Source: Shinisaurus crocodilurus (taxonomy: Eukaryota; Chordata; Lepidosauria; Squamata; Shinisauridae). From it: a stretch of 64,000 nt of DNA. Positions within the stretch are counted from its first letter, which is position 1. Every line of letters begins with the position of its first letter. Of this stretch, positions 24,112-35,789 are shown one piece after another. Both the position numbers and the translations under genes were made by a program. The DNA lies in the NCBI GenBank assembly GCA_021292165.1, contig CM037879.1, forward strand, positions 21,103,525-21,167,524. Reading direction: 5' to 3'. Under the pieces are notes generated by a model. It saw only the letters and a program-made list of their open reading frames with translations, was not told where the DNA came from and made no database searches.

Positions 24112-24345
24112 CTATGAACAAACAAAGGAAAAGGTTAGGGTCCTAACAGATACCCAGAAAACCCAGGCTAAGAGCCCTATGGTACCTAGCACTCTCCCAA
24201 TATATCCAGAGGCAGGGCTTTGTTTCAAGCAAAAAAGTTGTTCTGGTGCAAAATGTTTATCATCTTCATCTGCTACTTCCAATACATGTGGAATTTTTTT
24301 CTGATTAAATGCTTATAAGAGGGGAAGCCAGGTGGTATTATCATT

Positions 24346-24637
24346 GACCTGTTTCACACATAACACTAACCCATGGTTTATTTAACCCATGGTTAACTCA
24401 TGGTTTGTTGCTGTAATCAAAGATCTGCTTCGCACATTTCGACAAACCAGAGTACATGTTGAGTATGGGTTGTTGTTGAATCGTGGGTTCATAATCCAAC
24501 AACAAACCATGGGTTCTCTTCCTGGGTTGTTTGTGGCTAATAACCCATAGTTAAAACATAGTGTAGGGTGCATATGTAACGACAACCCACAATTCAACAA
24601 CCCATATTTAAGGTTGTCGTTACATGCAAACCAGGTC
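24346..24637. mobile_element. MITE, GACCTGGTTCACATG terminal-repeat family, copy 3
   Basis: It starts GACCTGTTTCACACATAACA, and its reversed end reads GACCTGGTTTGCATGTAACG. The interior is full of AACCCATGG and CCATGGTT inversions. It is non-coding, just upstream of the CUL9 start-codon exon. Confidence 0.55.
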
Positions 24638-25044
24638 TCTGTCTGCATAGCTCAGGCCAAATTCATGGAGTGCACTTCAATCCATTCCGACATATTCAAT
24701 GTCAAAGACCTATGACCTCCTGACTTCAATCTGACCTAAAGCCAGATGTTTCTTTCCTTGCTTATTGAAAAGCTTACATGATTCTGGAGAGTTCTGTCAA
24801 GCACAGACGTTCTCCCCATTACTTTTTTACTTCTGTATCATATCTATTAGATTCTGAGCGTGTAGGCAGGGGCTATTTATTTATTTATTATTATATTATA
24901 TTTATACCCCTCCTTTTTTCTAATCTTTTAACAGTACCTAGAAAACTTGAGGTGCATTATAGTTATAATTAGTTGACTTGAATTTTGTGTTTTTCCAGAA
25001 AATGTTCCACTAGAGAAGATCTTTCTATCTGCTGAAGAGATATT

Positions 25045-25375
25045 GTCCTAGGGCGCAATCCTATGACCTCCTGACATTGTCTGGGGGGGCCACAGGATTA
25101 TTCGGAGTCCCAACTCCAAGGTCCTCTGAGCGTGGAGCTGGGACTCCAAATGCAGAGGCCCTGCCCCCTTTGCAGCCAGCATGGAAAGAACTGCGCCGGC
25201 TGCCTCTCCAGGATCGGAAACCAGCCTCAGAGAGGGCAAAAGGGGTGTGCCTGGGGGGTGGGGAGGGGAGGAGGCTGGGGCTAACGGCTTCTGCAGTATC
25301 CAAATGACCCCCTTCCCTCCCCCTCCGCGGTGCTTCATCTACATAGCCAAAAACGGCCGTCTAGATAAAATACAG
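25045..25375 (+). repeat. Unclassified GC-rich interspersed repeat
   Basis: It begins GCGCAATCCTATGACCTCCT and ACATTGTCTGGGG. A copy in the opposite orientation occupies about 40741-41052, ending with the reverse complement (CCCCAGACAATGTC, then CCATAGGATCAT). Both have the same GC-rich interior with GAGCTGGGA. It is non-coding. Confidence 0.5.
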
Positions 25376-25499
25376 GGCACAAGGCGGTGGTAATTACTGC
25401 CGCCGTACCTCGCGCTTTGCATTGGATGCACATAAGCCTCCATGTTTGGAGGGCACTGGATCATGCCCCTAGTTGTTCTTGTAAAAGCTACTGTCCTAC

Positions 25500-25850
25500 C
25501 TAGAGGTATTTATTTAGTTTATAAAGCTGTACATCAAGAAATATTCTCTGGGTGGTTTACAGAGCAAAAGCAAGAGAGATACAGTATTAAAATAAAATAT
25601 ACAATAAAGAGAAACCAACAAAAACATAACATAAAACTTTCCTTTTAGCAAAGACAACAAAACAATTAGCCATTCAGATTTTTTAAAACGGTAAGAGCTC
25701 AAGGTTTATTTAAAATACAATTTTGTTTTAAAAGGCCTGAGTAAATAAATGGTCTTCACCTGGCACTGTAAAGACCATATAGAAGGTGTCAGGCATGCCT
25801 CTCTGGGGAGGCTATTGCACAGAGCTATCGCAGCTATTCCTATAAAACAC
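25500..25850 (-). repeat. LINE (L2/CR1-type) 3' fragment
   Basis: It contains TTCTCTGGGTGGTTTACAGA, the stretch AAAAGGCCTGAGTAAATAAA and GGTCTTCACCTGGCACTG. These are hallmarks of a common squamate LINE 3' region, read on the minus strand. Confidence 0.55.
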
Positions 25851-26179
25851 TATTGTCCTAGCTAAAGACAGTGAAAAAATTATTGGTTGAGAAACTGGAA
25901 CATTTCCTGAAAAACCACACAACTTAGATTCATTTGGATTGTTTGTAAAGATGCTTCTCTCGACTTTTTAAGCAGTGCTTTTATTTAAAAACAGTTCAGT
26001 CAACATAGGATGTGTACATTCCTTGTTCAAAGAGTATACTACTAACCAAGGGGATTTGTAATCAGTCAGTTGCTTGTTTCCTGCAAGCTCAAACTGATTC
26101 ATGTATTCCAAACGATGTCAAAAATATGGGGAAAGTATACATTGTCTCCTCCATAATGTAACTCTTTGTATATAGCTGG

Positions 26180-26252
26180 CAAAGCTTGCAGGGTTCCTTG
26201 CAGGAAAAAAGGCAGGGTATAAATATAATAAATAAATAAATAAATAAATAAA
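26180..26252 (+). repeat. SINE 3' tail (5'-truncated)
   Basis: GGGTTCCTTGCAGGAAAAAA, GGCAGGGTATAAATATAA and (AAAT)n form the 3' end of the tRNA-derived SINE present in full at 32663-32905. Confidence 0.6.
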
Positions 26253-26375
26253 GCTGTACCATCTGAAATATCTTCCTGTGGTGTTTGTTCTTTTATAAGG
26301 AGTAAAAATTGTAAACTTTTTTATTTATTATGATCATTAGCTGCCCTGAGCTCTATTTGGGGTACAAATAAAATA

Positions 26376-27658
26376 CAGACAGTCCCCGGGTTACTAATGA
26401 GATCCGTTCATAAGTCTGTCTTTAAGTTGTGGAACTTCAGTATGCTGATGATAATGTGGTCTCCGCACATTCAGAGGATGATCTCCAAACTATCCTAAAT
26501 GCTTTTGCAGAAGCATACGAAAAACTTGGTCTCTCACTTAACATCAAAAAAACCAAAGTGCTTCATCAGCAAGTGCAAGCCAATCCTTTGGTGATGCCAT
26601 CTATCCAGCTTGGCGGGACAATACTGGAAAATGTCGATCATTTTCTCTATCTTGGCAGCTATCTTTCTGTTACAGCTAACATCGACAGTGAAATCCAGCA
26701 TCGTCTGAGCTCCGCAAGTGCCGCATTTTCTCGAATGAAACATAGAGTGTTCGAGGATCGGGATATTTGTAAGAAGACCAAAACACTGGTTTATGAAGCC
26801 ATTGTACTACCAACTTTATTGTATGCCTGCGAAACATGGACTATCTATAAACGTCACTTCCACCTCCTTGAAAGGTTTCATCAACGTTGCCTCTGGAAAA
26901 TCCTGCAAATTACTTGGGAAGATAGGCGAACAAATGTCAGTGTACTGGAAGAAGCAAAGACTACTAGCATTGAAAAAATGATCCTTCAACGCCAACTTCA
27001 GTGGACCGGTCATGTTGTTCGAATGCCTGACTGCCGTCTCCCAAAGCAGTTACTTTACTCCCAACTCAAGGATGGAAAGCGGAATATCGGTGGTCAATAT
27101 AAGAGGTTTAAAGATGTTCATAAGGCTAATCTAAAAAAATGCAATATAAACATCAAAAACTGGGAAGCTCTGGCCCATGAACGATCTAAATGGAGGTTGG
27201 CCTTTCACAAAGGTTCCATGGACTTTGAAAAAGCCCGAATGCAAGGTGAAAGGGAGAAACGTGCTAAGCGAAAAGCACGTCAAATGAATCCTTTACAGGA
27301 CCATCTTCTATCTGGTAACCTGTGTCCTCACACTGTGGGAAGCTGTGTGGATCTAGAATTGGCCTCCACAGTCACTTACGGACCCATCGCTAGAGTCTAC
27401 ACAATCTTCTTTAGAATTTCCTCCTTTTATCCCGGAAGACAATCTTACTCGGTCACGAGTGATCGCCTGATGATGATGATGTACCTAAGTCGGAACAGAA
27501 GCCGCACAATGTTTTCAAAGTGTTGCAAAGTACCGTATAGTGTGTGCGTTCGTAAGTACGAACCATTGTATTTAACTCAAATTTTTAAATATATGGCGGT
27601 CCGTTCTTAAGTATGAGTTGTCCTTAAGTCGGGATGTTCGTAACCCGGGGACTGCCTG
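26376..27658. mobile_element. Tigger/mariner-like MITE with a LINE fragment inserted in it
   Basis: The ends CAGACAGTCCCCGGGTTACT and GTAACCCGGGGACTGCCTG are inverted and flanked by TA on both sides. This matches the well-known Tigger-like MITE pattern. The element is interrupted by the LINE piece at about 26424-27481. Its right half resumes at CCTAAGTCGGAACAG. Confidence 0.8.
26424..27481 (+). mobile_element. 5'-truncated LINE, reverse transcriptase C-terminal half, open frame
   Basis: The frame starts just before the catalytic YADD box (LQYADDNVVSAHSEDDLQTI). It runs through LYLGSYLSVTANIDSEIQHR, LYACETWTIYKRHFHLLERF and QLQWTGHVVRMPDCRLPKQL to a basic tail. There is no stop until the flanking Tigger sequence (ORF 26429-27610, 393 codons). 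The 3' end is a (GAT)n run. The front half of the reverse transcriptase and any endonuclease are absent. The clade is uncertain. A second, frame-broken copy is at 45623-46703 on the other strand. Confidence 0.85.
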
Positions 27659-28620
27659 TAAATAAATAAATGAGGAGGGAACTATATGTAACAAATCAGA
27701 CAGTTTAGAACCATAAACAGTATGTGAACACCCCTCACTCTTATCTGACAAAATCAAGCTTTTTGGTTTCGGCATTATGATATTAACGAATAGGCATGAT
27801 ATTATGATATTAACAAATGGAGGACGGGGTATTAAATCCATCGTCCTCTGCAGGTAGCTGCATCTTCTCAAACAATTCAAAACTTGTTACTTGGGCCACA
27901 TAAAATTTACTGGAAATGCCTCTTATTTTTAAAGTAAAACTGGGGAACTGATAAAAAGTGGTCCTCATTTATAGATATGATAGAGAGGTTAGAGAGACGG
28001 CCAGGTAGCAAACTTTTCGAATGTTACTACTAATTGGCAGAGTATTTTTTCCATATTGAATTTACGATACTTACTAGGTGTGTATCAATTTAAAAATTAC
28101 ATTTTAATGTTAGAGGATATCAAAGGGAAGACATCATCAGCGTAAAACAGAAATATTATTAAAAGGTATTATTTCTAAATGTGTTGCAAGAATGTATTCA
28201 CCAGATCAATGGATGGAGCAATCTTGACTCCAGGAAAATCATCTCTCCAGAAAAAAATGGGAGGAGAACCTGTCCACATTTTTCCCTTCTCTACTTGACA
28301 GGATCAAAGAAAACTAGTGGTATATTTAGACATTACAAGCCCTTCAGAGCCTCTCTTTTCAGAGCTCCAGTCACTCAGGCTCATGTGCCTCATCCACCTT
28401 CTCTCCCCAAACCCCCCAAACATGTGTTAATTAGAAACTTCCAATCCCGGTTGGCAGCAAACCACAGCTAGCAATTTCGGCCAAACAGGCAAACTATGGT
28501 TTGTGATTCCAATTCTGGTTTGCAAACCATATTTTACATGTTCAAACAAAAAGCTACAAACTGGAAGTTTTTAATCACCACACATGGAGTGGGCACAACC
28601 CCAAGACTCATTTTACATTG

Positions 28621-28771
28621 ACCTGGTTCGCATGGCACGACAGCCCACTGCGAGTTAATTTACCCATGGGTGGTGCTGTCGTGTCGTGCTGGGCACCTGC
28701 AGGTGCCATTTTTACATAGTGCCCAAGAGTGCCCGACTTGCCATGGCTTGTCGTGTCATGCAAACCGAGGT
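28621..28771. mobile_element. MITE, GACCTGGTTCACATG terminal-repeat family, best-preserved copy
   Basis: The left end ACCTGGTTCGCATGGCACGA and the reversed right end ACCTCGGTTTGCATGACACG, both continuing ACA(G/A)(C/G)CCA, give about 27-bp inverted termini in a 151-bp non-coding unit. The 8-bp flanks do not match clearly. Confidence 0.6.
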
Positions 28772-31765
28772 GGCTGGGGTTGTTTAAGGGTTAGACAACC
28801 TTCAAATAACCGATGGCTTGTTTTAGGCTGGGGCATGCTAACTAGCTTAACAATAATCTAGACATAAGCATATTAGTTATATCTCTAAACTCAAGGCCTC
28901 TACTAGACACATTCAATTAAGGACACTTTTCTATGGAAACGAAGAGCCAATCTGATCATTTCTCAAGTATGAACATTTACACTCTACCTACCAAACACAG
29001 GGATTTCAATTTCACCTAATGAAAATAAACTGTCCTAATCACCCCAGTAACTATCAAACATTGCTTTAACTTATCAGTCATGGCCATTTCATTTTTGTTT
29101 GCTTCTTTGTTTTTGTGAGGGCAAGGCTGAGTGAAGCAGAAAGGACAACACTAGAAAGAAAAAGAGAAGACAAAATTGTCCAGTGCACATCTTCCTGTAT
29201 TCCCATACTTAAGCTGCAATCCTATGACCATTTGCCTGGGAATACTACTGAACTCAATTGAACTTATTTCTTAGACATGTATAGGACTGCGCTGCTAACC
29301 TCAAATGTCACAGGTACTGATCATAGGAAGATTTTATGAGAAGATTTTAAAGACATATATGAGAGGATTTTAAAGACATTCCCTATATAGGTAAAAATGG
29401 AAAACATGCAAAATGTATATACTTACCCTCTATAGATTTTTTAAAAAGCATGCAAAATATATATACTTACCCTCTATAAGTAAAAAAAAAAGCATGCAAA
29501 ACACCTGTTCATGACATACAAATCTGGAACTCTGGGATGCTGAGAAACCACCCAACATTTTAACTCATGGCTTGTTCTTGGGTTCACATGTCACAGAGAA
29601 AAACTCAGAGATGGGTTGCTTAGCACAGTGGAAGTGGGCGAGAGGTCAAGATCCAGCACACTCCCTCCTGCGCACTCCCAAACAACCCATGGTTAATAAA
29701 CCATGGATTGTTTGTTGTGTGCAAAATGGGTCATCTGCAAGACGAACGAAGGTGATGTAACAGTGAAACAGTGATGCAAGAATGGAACAGTGTAAATAAT
29801 AATAATTTCGTTGTAAACTAACATGTTTTAGTGATCAGATTTGCAACACTGTTCACAAAATATATGAAAAAGTTTAAGTGGGAAACAATTTAATTGGTGA
29901 TTTAAATCACTGATTTAAATTGCCTTGATTTAAGTCAATCCACTCCAGTGTTAAGTGAATAGAACAGCAGCATAGAAAGCCATGAGGTATATCCCCATAG
30001 CACTGAGGGTATCCCATATACCCTAAAAACTGTGAATGAATTATTCATACGAAATTCCATTAATGTTGTCAGCTAGTGCTGCCTTTACTCCCATTCTTCA
30101 AGGCCCAGTTAATCCTGGCTTCTACCACACTGTTCTCCCTTCTCAGTGCCAGTTACCTCTCTCCCTTACTGCCTGATCAGCAGGAAAAAGAATTTGCTTC
30201 ATGCTGGTATTATTTGCAATGGCTTCTTTACCTCAAAGAGAGAACAGAAGTGTTGTGGCCTACCCCATGTATATACCCAGTACGATACTGGCCTATAAAT
30301 ATTAACCAGGTAGATCTCTTCAGTTTATTTGCTCTGACCTCAGTTTTGCCAGAATCATGTGCTGCTGGATTTTTAAAGATCTGCTCAACAACAGCAACAA
30401 TCTCTTAACACTTACACACGATGCCCTCTATGCTTGTCTGTCTTCTATTCAAAGTACCGGTAACCCTCAGCACTGTGTTCCACCCACTTCTCTGCAGTGC
30501 ATTCCAGTGAGTCTTCCTCACACTTCTGTTCAAGTCTACTAACCTTTCCCTTGCTTGGATCATTTCTCTTACTGTATTTAAACCCTAGTCGTCATCAGTA
30601 TGTTCCACCAACCTACTTCTGATTTGTCAGCAGCACTGCTATCCCACCCAATTCTGCACACCTCATCCAAATGAATTCAAGTTTCATTCTGCTATGTAGA
30701 AAGAACTACTGGGATAAGAGGTCCTCTGACTCACTCAAGTCCTGCCCCTATTCAGTCTACAACATCCATAAACTGGCACCAGATCACAAACACAACTGTT
30801 GTGGGCGTCCTTTGTCTTCTTCTCACATCATGTTCATCTGGGTTTCTGCTGTGCTGCTCACTATGCAGGACATCTTTCGCCACTTTGTCAGAAAGACTCC
30901 CTCTCTCCTACTTTAAGCCCTTCTACTTCTTTATCAGATCTTTCCTGAGTCACACTAGCTACCCTCACACTATCATCTGAACCCCCTCTTCCTCATACCC
31001 AATACTCATACTGTATGTGTCAATGCTCAACCTTTCCCTCACCCCTGATGTATCCATCTATTTGCTGCCTATAAATCTACTGGATGGGGAGCAAGGCATT
31101 TCTATGCCTGACATCAAAGTCTGATCAAAACAGACATTTTTCTCTTGGCCACTTATCTTTTTCTGGAACTCACTGGAAATTTGTGCTTCCATCACTCTGC
31201 ATTTCACCCATGCCACGTTATCAGTGTGTTCATTCAAAGTCAACCTCTTACTGAAACCTAGGTTCAGCTGATCTCAATTCACTTATGTTCAGAATGCCAC
31301 ACCTGTAGAACAGCAAAGTCATGCCAACAGAACAGCAGGTTTTACAGAAACACTATTAGTTTCCTACAATAAAAGGGACTTCACAGGCATGCAGGAAAAC
31401 ATTTCTCAGTGCCACATTTTCCTGGTAATTAATTAGCATCCTATGTGGAATTCTTCCCATGCAGGTTCCCTTCTCAAGTTACTGGCCCAAAGAGAACTAG
31501 GATTAGTTTACTCCAGATATGGACAAAACGTAGGCGATAGGGAACCACCTAACATCCTCTGGTTGGTTCAAAGAATGCTAAACTAGGTGGCGCTGATCCA
31601 GCAAAGCTTATATCTTACAATTAAATAAATAACATTCTTAAGCAATACTGCATACTCAGGATCACTTATCACAAATTAGGTAAACTGTAACTGTTAAAGA
31701 GACCTTGAGAGACCTTGTGTACACACTCTTGCTTTGTACATCAGTAGACCCTGAGGATTCTAATA

Positions 31766-31767
31766 AA

Positions 31768-31805
<38 letters not shown>
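31766..31805 (+). repeat. (TTA)n microsatellite
   Basis: About 13 ATT/TTA units, uninterrupted. Confidence 0.9.
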
Positions 31806-31808
<3 letters not shown>

Positions 31809-32124
31809 AAATAGATAAGCCACACAAGAATGAAGTTAACCACTCCTGGTGCACCACCACAACTGCAATCCATAAAGTTCTTGCTCTTCACCACTTCCTG
31901 CTCCAAAACAGATGGCAGACGGCAGCTTCTTAAGTTTACATGGAACTTTTACAGAGAGGATACCACATCTTTTTTATTTTGATGCATGCTTATCAGATGT
32001 ACCATCATGATTAAGAAGATGAGCACCCAGGAATCTTCCTGGTTCAGAACTCAACTCGATGAATTCACTAGGTGGCCACTTAGCTAGACCAGGGGTAGGC
32101 AACTTGGTGCCCTTCAGATGTTTT

Positions 32125-32345
32125 AGACATTGTAGTGGGTCCTGCTTGATGCTGCCCAAAATCTGTACTATTTCCATACAACAGTACAAATTCTGCATAT
32201 ATATATTTTCCTTAACAGTATAAGAGAAAAAAACATATGAAAAGCATCTGCTAGTTGTATTTTCTAAATAGATTTCAATGCAACTGGTGCATTCATCCTG
32301 ATACAGTAATTATTTTATTTCTAAATCTGATTATTTACACTCTTA
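32125..32345. repeat. Unclassified repeat X, copy A, inserted in a hAT-like MITE
   Basis: The block TTTCCATACAACAGTA, then AACATATGAAAAGCATCTGC, then CTGATTATTTACACTCTTA recurs at 33500-33602 plus 39904-39962 (copy B). Copy A splits a hAT-like MITE whose left part is about 32090-32124 and whose right part is about 32346-32445. Confidence 0.6.
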
Positions 32346-32586
32346 TCTCCTATAATCTTTGACCACTGGCCAAGCTGGCAGGGGCTGATAAGAGTTGTAG
32401 TCCAAAACATCTGGAGGGCACCAAGTTGACTAACCTTAAACTAGGCAGTATTCCCTCAAGTCTCTATCCCTCATAGGTAGTATGATAGCCACAGCAGCCT
32501 ACCGTACAGGTTTCTTGTAAGGATAACTAAGATAATGTATGTGTATACGGTACTTTGCACATTAAAGAGAAGAGCTATAAAATAAT

Positions 32587-32940
32587 CCGGCTTTCCCAAC
32601 CTGGTGCCCTCCAGATTGTTGGACTAGAGCTCCCATAATTCCCAGCCAGCATGGTCACTGAGAGCCAGTGTGGCGTAGTGGTTAGAGTGTTGGACTGGGA
32701 CCTGGGAGATCCGGGTTCGAGTCCCTGCTTGGCCATGGAGCTCACGGGGTGACTTTGGGCCAGTCACTGCCTCTCAGCCTAACCTACCTCACAGGGTTGT
32801 TGTGAGGATAAAGTGGAGAGGAGCAGGAGGAGGATTATGTAAGCCGCCTTGGGTTCCTTGCAGGAAAAAAGGTGGGGTATAAATATAATAAATAAATAAA
32901 TAAATCACATCTAGAGGACACCAGGTTGGAGAAGGCTGTG
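32587..32940. mobile_element. hAT-like palindromic MITE interrupted by a SINE
   Basis: The left part (CCAACCTGGTGCCCTCCAGA) ends near 32660 and the right part (CACATCTAGAGGACACCAGG) resumes at 32906. The SINE at 32663-32905 lies between. Some MITE interior was lost at the junction. Confidence 0.65.
32663..32905 (+). mobile_element. tRNA-derived SINE, full copy
   Basis: The head has tRNA-like A box (TGGCGTAGTGGTTAGAG) and B box (GGTTCGAGTCC) promoter elements for RNA polymerase III. The body reads GGGTGACTTTGGGCCAGTCA and CCTCACAGGGTTGTTGTGAG. The tail is GTAAGCCGCCTTGGGTTCC, then GGTGGGGTATAAATATAAT and (AAAT)n. Related copies are at 33603-33756 plus 39818-39903, at 42876-43106, and at 59632-59850 (minus strand). 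Confidence 0.85.
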
Positions 32941-33230
32941 ATAAGCCATGTTAATTGTTATTATCGGGTTACAATGGCATGTAAACAGGTTTTTTAAAAA
33001 ATGGCACTCAGGGCAACACTTTTAAACCTACACAAAAAATATTAACAGCCAAATCAACAGCCCAGTAAAATATTTGGATTTAAACCTCCTATATGGATTT
33101 AGGAAAAACCATGTACAAAATATGTACCATCTTGTGGAAAGCACACCAGTGTATTTTGCCAGAACCACACATTTGAAAGCTGTAATGTACTGGTTTAAAA
33201 TATACCGGTATGTAAATGAAGCAAAATAAA

Positions 33231-33501
33231 GGGCAGTATCTAATGGGGCGCTGCAGCCCTGCTGATTCCGTTGCACACGCAAGACTCGCTGCTTGCACAA
33301 TGGAGATTTAGTGCTTCCAGGAGCAACCAGAAATGAGCAGAAATGCATGTCAGTGGAGCTTGCATAAAGGAGCTGCACCAACCTGTCCCAATCCAGAAAT
33401 GAGTGGTTCTGTTCATTTTGGGGCTTCCTATAAGAAGCATTAAATCTCCATTATGAAAGCAGTGAGTCCCACTTGCGCAACAGCCCCGTTGGATACTGCC
33501 C
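33231..33501. mobile_element. DNA element with GGGCAGTATCYAAYGGGGC inverted termini
   Basis: The left end GGGCAGTATCTAATGGGGC and the reversed right end GGGCAGTATCCAACGGGGC differ at two positions, and the element is 271 bp and non-coding. A GGGC start fits PIF/Harbinger-type termini, but no clear 3-bp duplication is visible. A similar end (GTTGGATACTGCCCC) lies at about 42552. Confidence 0.6.
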
Positions 33502-33602
33502 AAAACATGTACCATTTCCATACAACAGTAAAAATTCTGCATACCGTATATATTTTTCCTAAACAGGATAAGGGGAAAAACATATGAAAAGCATCTGCTA
33601 GT

Positions 33603-33756
33603 TTGTGGCGTAGTGGTGAGAGTGTTGGACTGGGACTTGGGAGATCCGGGTTCTAGTCTCCGCTCGGCCATGAAACTCACTGGGTGACTTTGGGCCAGTC
33701 ACTGACTCTCAGCCTAACCTACCTCACAGGGTTGTTGTGAGGATAAAATGGAGGGG
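33603..33756 (+). mobile_element. tRNA-derived SINE, 5' part, split by L1
   Basis: It has the same head and body as the SINE at 32663. It stops at GGATAAAATGGAGGGG, and its 3' part resumes at 39818-39903 after the L1. The SINE itself lies inside repeat X copy B. Confidence 0.85.
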
Positions 33757-34316
33757 GGCGGAGCCAGCTACCATGGCGGACTAGACGTTCGTTAGAATCC
33801 TCCCAAGGTGTTTGAACTATAAGTAATGATTTCATCCAGCAAATGATTTAACTTTGGTAAGAGTTTTTTTACTTATCATTTGGAATGTATTCTGCTGACC
33901 TCCGGTGAGAGTTGTAGATGGATTTACGGCGCTGAAAGCGATTTGCAGAGCGTGGGAGGTGATAAGCCTCGCAGCACTAAACTTGTTGCTTCCCAGACTA
34001 GAACAAACAGAAAGGTGGAGGCTTGCAAAAAGACAATTTTAATAAGGAGAGAGAGTGCAATCCTTCTGATTAAGGTCTTAAATGCGGAGTGGACGGGAAA
34101 AAGGCAAAAAACAACAACCAAGCGTTCCTCTTTGGAATCATCCTGAAAGAGCTCACCCTTCTGACCACAGCCTCTCTAGGCTTCAAAGAGTCGAGAGAGG
34201 TGAACTGGAGGAGGGAAGCGGGGCTAGAAAAGGAACGGAATTAAAAAAAACAGGGTCTCATCTCTGCGGTAGTAGAGATAAATTAATTATGGCTGAGAGA
34301 AAAGACGCCAGATTGG

Positions 34317-35177
34317 GTGCTAAGATGGCGGATGCTAAAGAGAAAGCAACTCCGTCTTCTCCAGGAAAAAAATTCCTCAGAAGTGCAGACCACAGAAATG
34401 GAGGCAATTCTCTCTCGTTTTGCAGACAAAATTAGTGGGGAAATATCTCAACTTAAAAGAGAAGTTCTACAGGTTCAGCAGGGTTTGAAGGCAGGATTCC
34501 AGAAAGTTGAAGAGGATTTTAAGCAATTGAAACAGGAAGTCAAGATCTTGGATGACAAAGTGGAGGATGTACAGCAGGAATTTCAAGTAAAAGTCAGCAA
34601 CAAGATTTAAGATTTGATGCACTGGAGTTACAAATGATTAATATCCAAGACAGAGAGAGGCGGTCTAATATTCGTATACGCCTTTTCCCACATGTTAGTG
34701 TGGAGGATGGGAAAAATTTGAGAGGAATAATTTTGAAATGGTTTTGTGATATTGCCCCAGAACTGGAATGGACTGAGCAAGACTTGGAAAGGGTCCATAG
34801 AGTTTCAAGAAGAAGGGGGGGGGGGTGACATTGTTGTGTGTTTTGCCAGTTTTTATAAAAAAGAATTGTTTACCCAAATTTTGAAGAAACGTCCAGAACA
34901 ACTGCAATATCAAAGTACTCCAGTCCAAATCTTTAATGATTTGTGTCAGCAAACAATTGATAGGAGACACAGTGTGAAGCCATGTACTGCTGTCTTGTCC
35001 AAGAATGGAATTAGATATAACTGGGGCTATCCTGTGATGTGTTTTTTTATTATCAAAAACAAGAGATACAAGATAACATCCTGTATACACGGAATGGATC
35101 TTTTGGAAGAACTGGGATTGACGGCAGGAACCTCGAGCGATGCGGAGGTGCAGCTGTTGGAAGGAGCAGCTAAGTAA
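34317..35177 (+). pseudogene. L1 ORF1 (RNA-binding chaperone), frameshifted
   Basis: The first piece (34317-34610) encodes a coiled coil (ISQLKREVLQVQQGLKAGFQ, VEEDFKQLKQEVKILDDKVE), the trimerisation region of L1 ORF1p. A second frame (34634-34828) gives INIQDRERRSNIRIRLFP, the RNA-recognition motif. The third (34746-35177) gives IVVCFASFYKKELFTQIL and a C-terminal domain. The frame is lost near 34605 and again at a run of Gs at about 34815-34826. Confidence 0.85.
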
Positions 35178-35789
35178 GAAAAATATGGAAGGAAAAAGTT
35201 TATGTGGTGGTGGTGAGAAGAGCAGAAGAGAAGGTGATCGTGCAAATAACTGGAAGGAACTGAAAGCGGAGTTTCTCTTCATGGAGTTGTGATGTTTTGT
35301 TTTTGTTTTTCTCCTTTAAAAGAAGAAAAGAAAAAAAGAAAAAGAAAAAAAGTTGTTTTGTGTGCTTTTAATATTTTTTTAATATTAGTCACTATTTTCT
35401 CTCTTTTTTCTTTCTCGGTTTTCCCTTTATATTTTGTTTTTCGTTTTCATTTTAATAAGTATATATAATGATTAATAATGTTATTGTTTTACTTTAAGGT
35501 TTTTTTTTTTTTTTTTTAAAAGGGTATTAACCTGGATGAATAAGGATAAAAGATTAATTGGGAGGGATCTACGGGTCAGTTGCTTGGTGGGTGGGTTTGT
35601 CTCCCCCCCCCTCCTTTTGTTGGTGTGGCAGGCCGGGGTCATGAAGACTTTCTTCAAGGCTGGTAAGCGGGGGAATGCTTATATATGTAGGGAATGGGGT
35701 AATAGGGTGTGGGGTAGGGGTAGGGTGTGTGCTGTTGTGTTTTATTTCACTAATAGGGACCAGCAATTTAAGATGGACAAAGACTTGAG

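Noticed and set aside
26429..27610. 393-codon open frame as a host gene
   Set aside because: It contains LINE reverse-transcriptase motifs, its end reads through into Tigger-like DNA, and a second copy is in the window.
29566..29727. Fifth copy of the GACCTGGTTCACATG element
   Set aside because: It has ACCCATGG/CCATGGTT inversions, but I could not align both termini.
32663..32735. Possible tRNA gene (good A and B boxes)
   Set aside because: There is no clover-leaf acceptor stem, and the sequence continues into a SINE body and (AAAT)n tail found in several copies.
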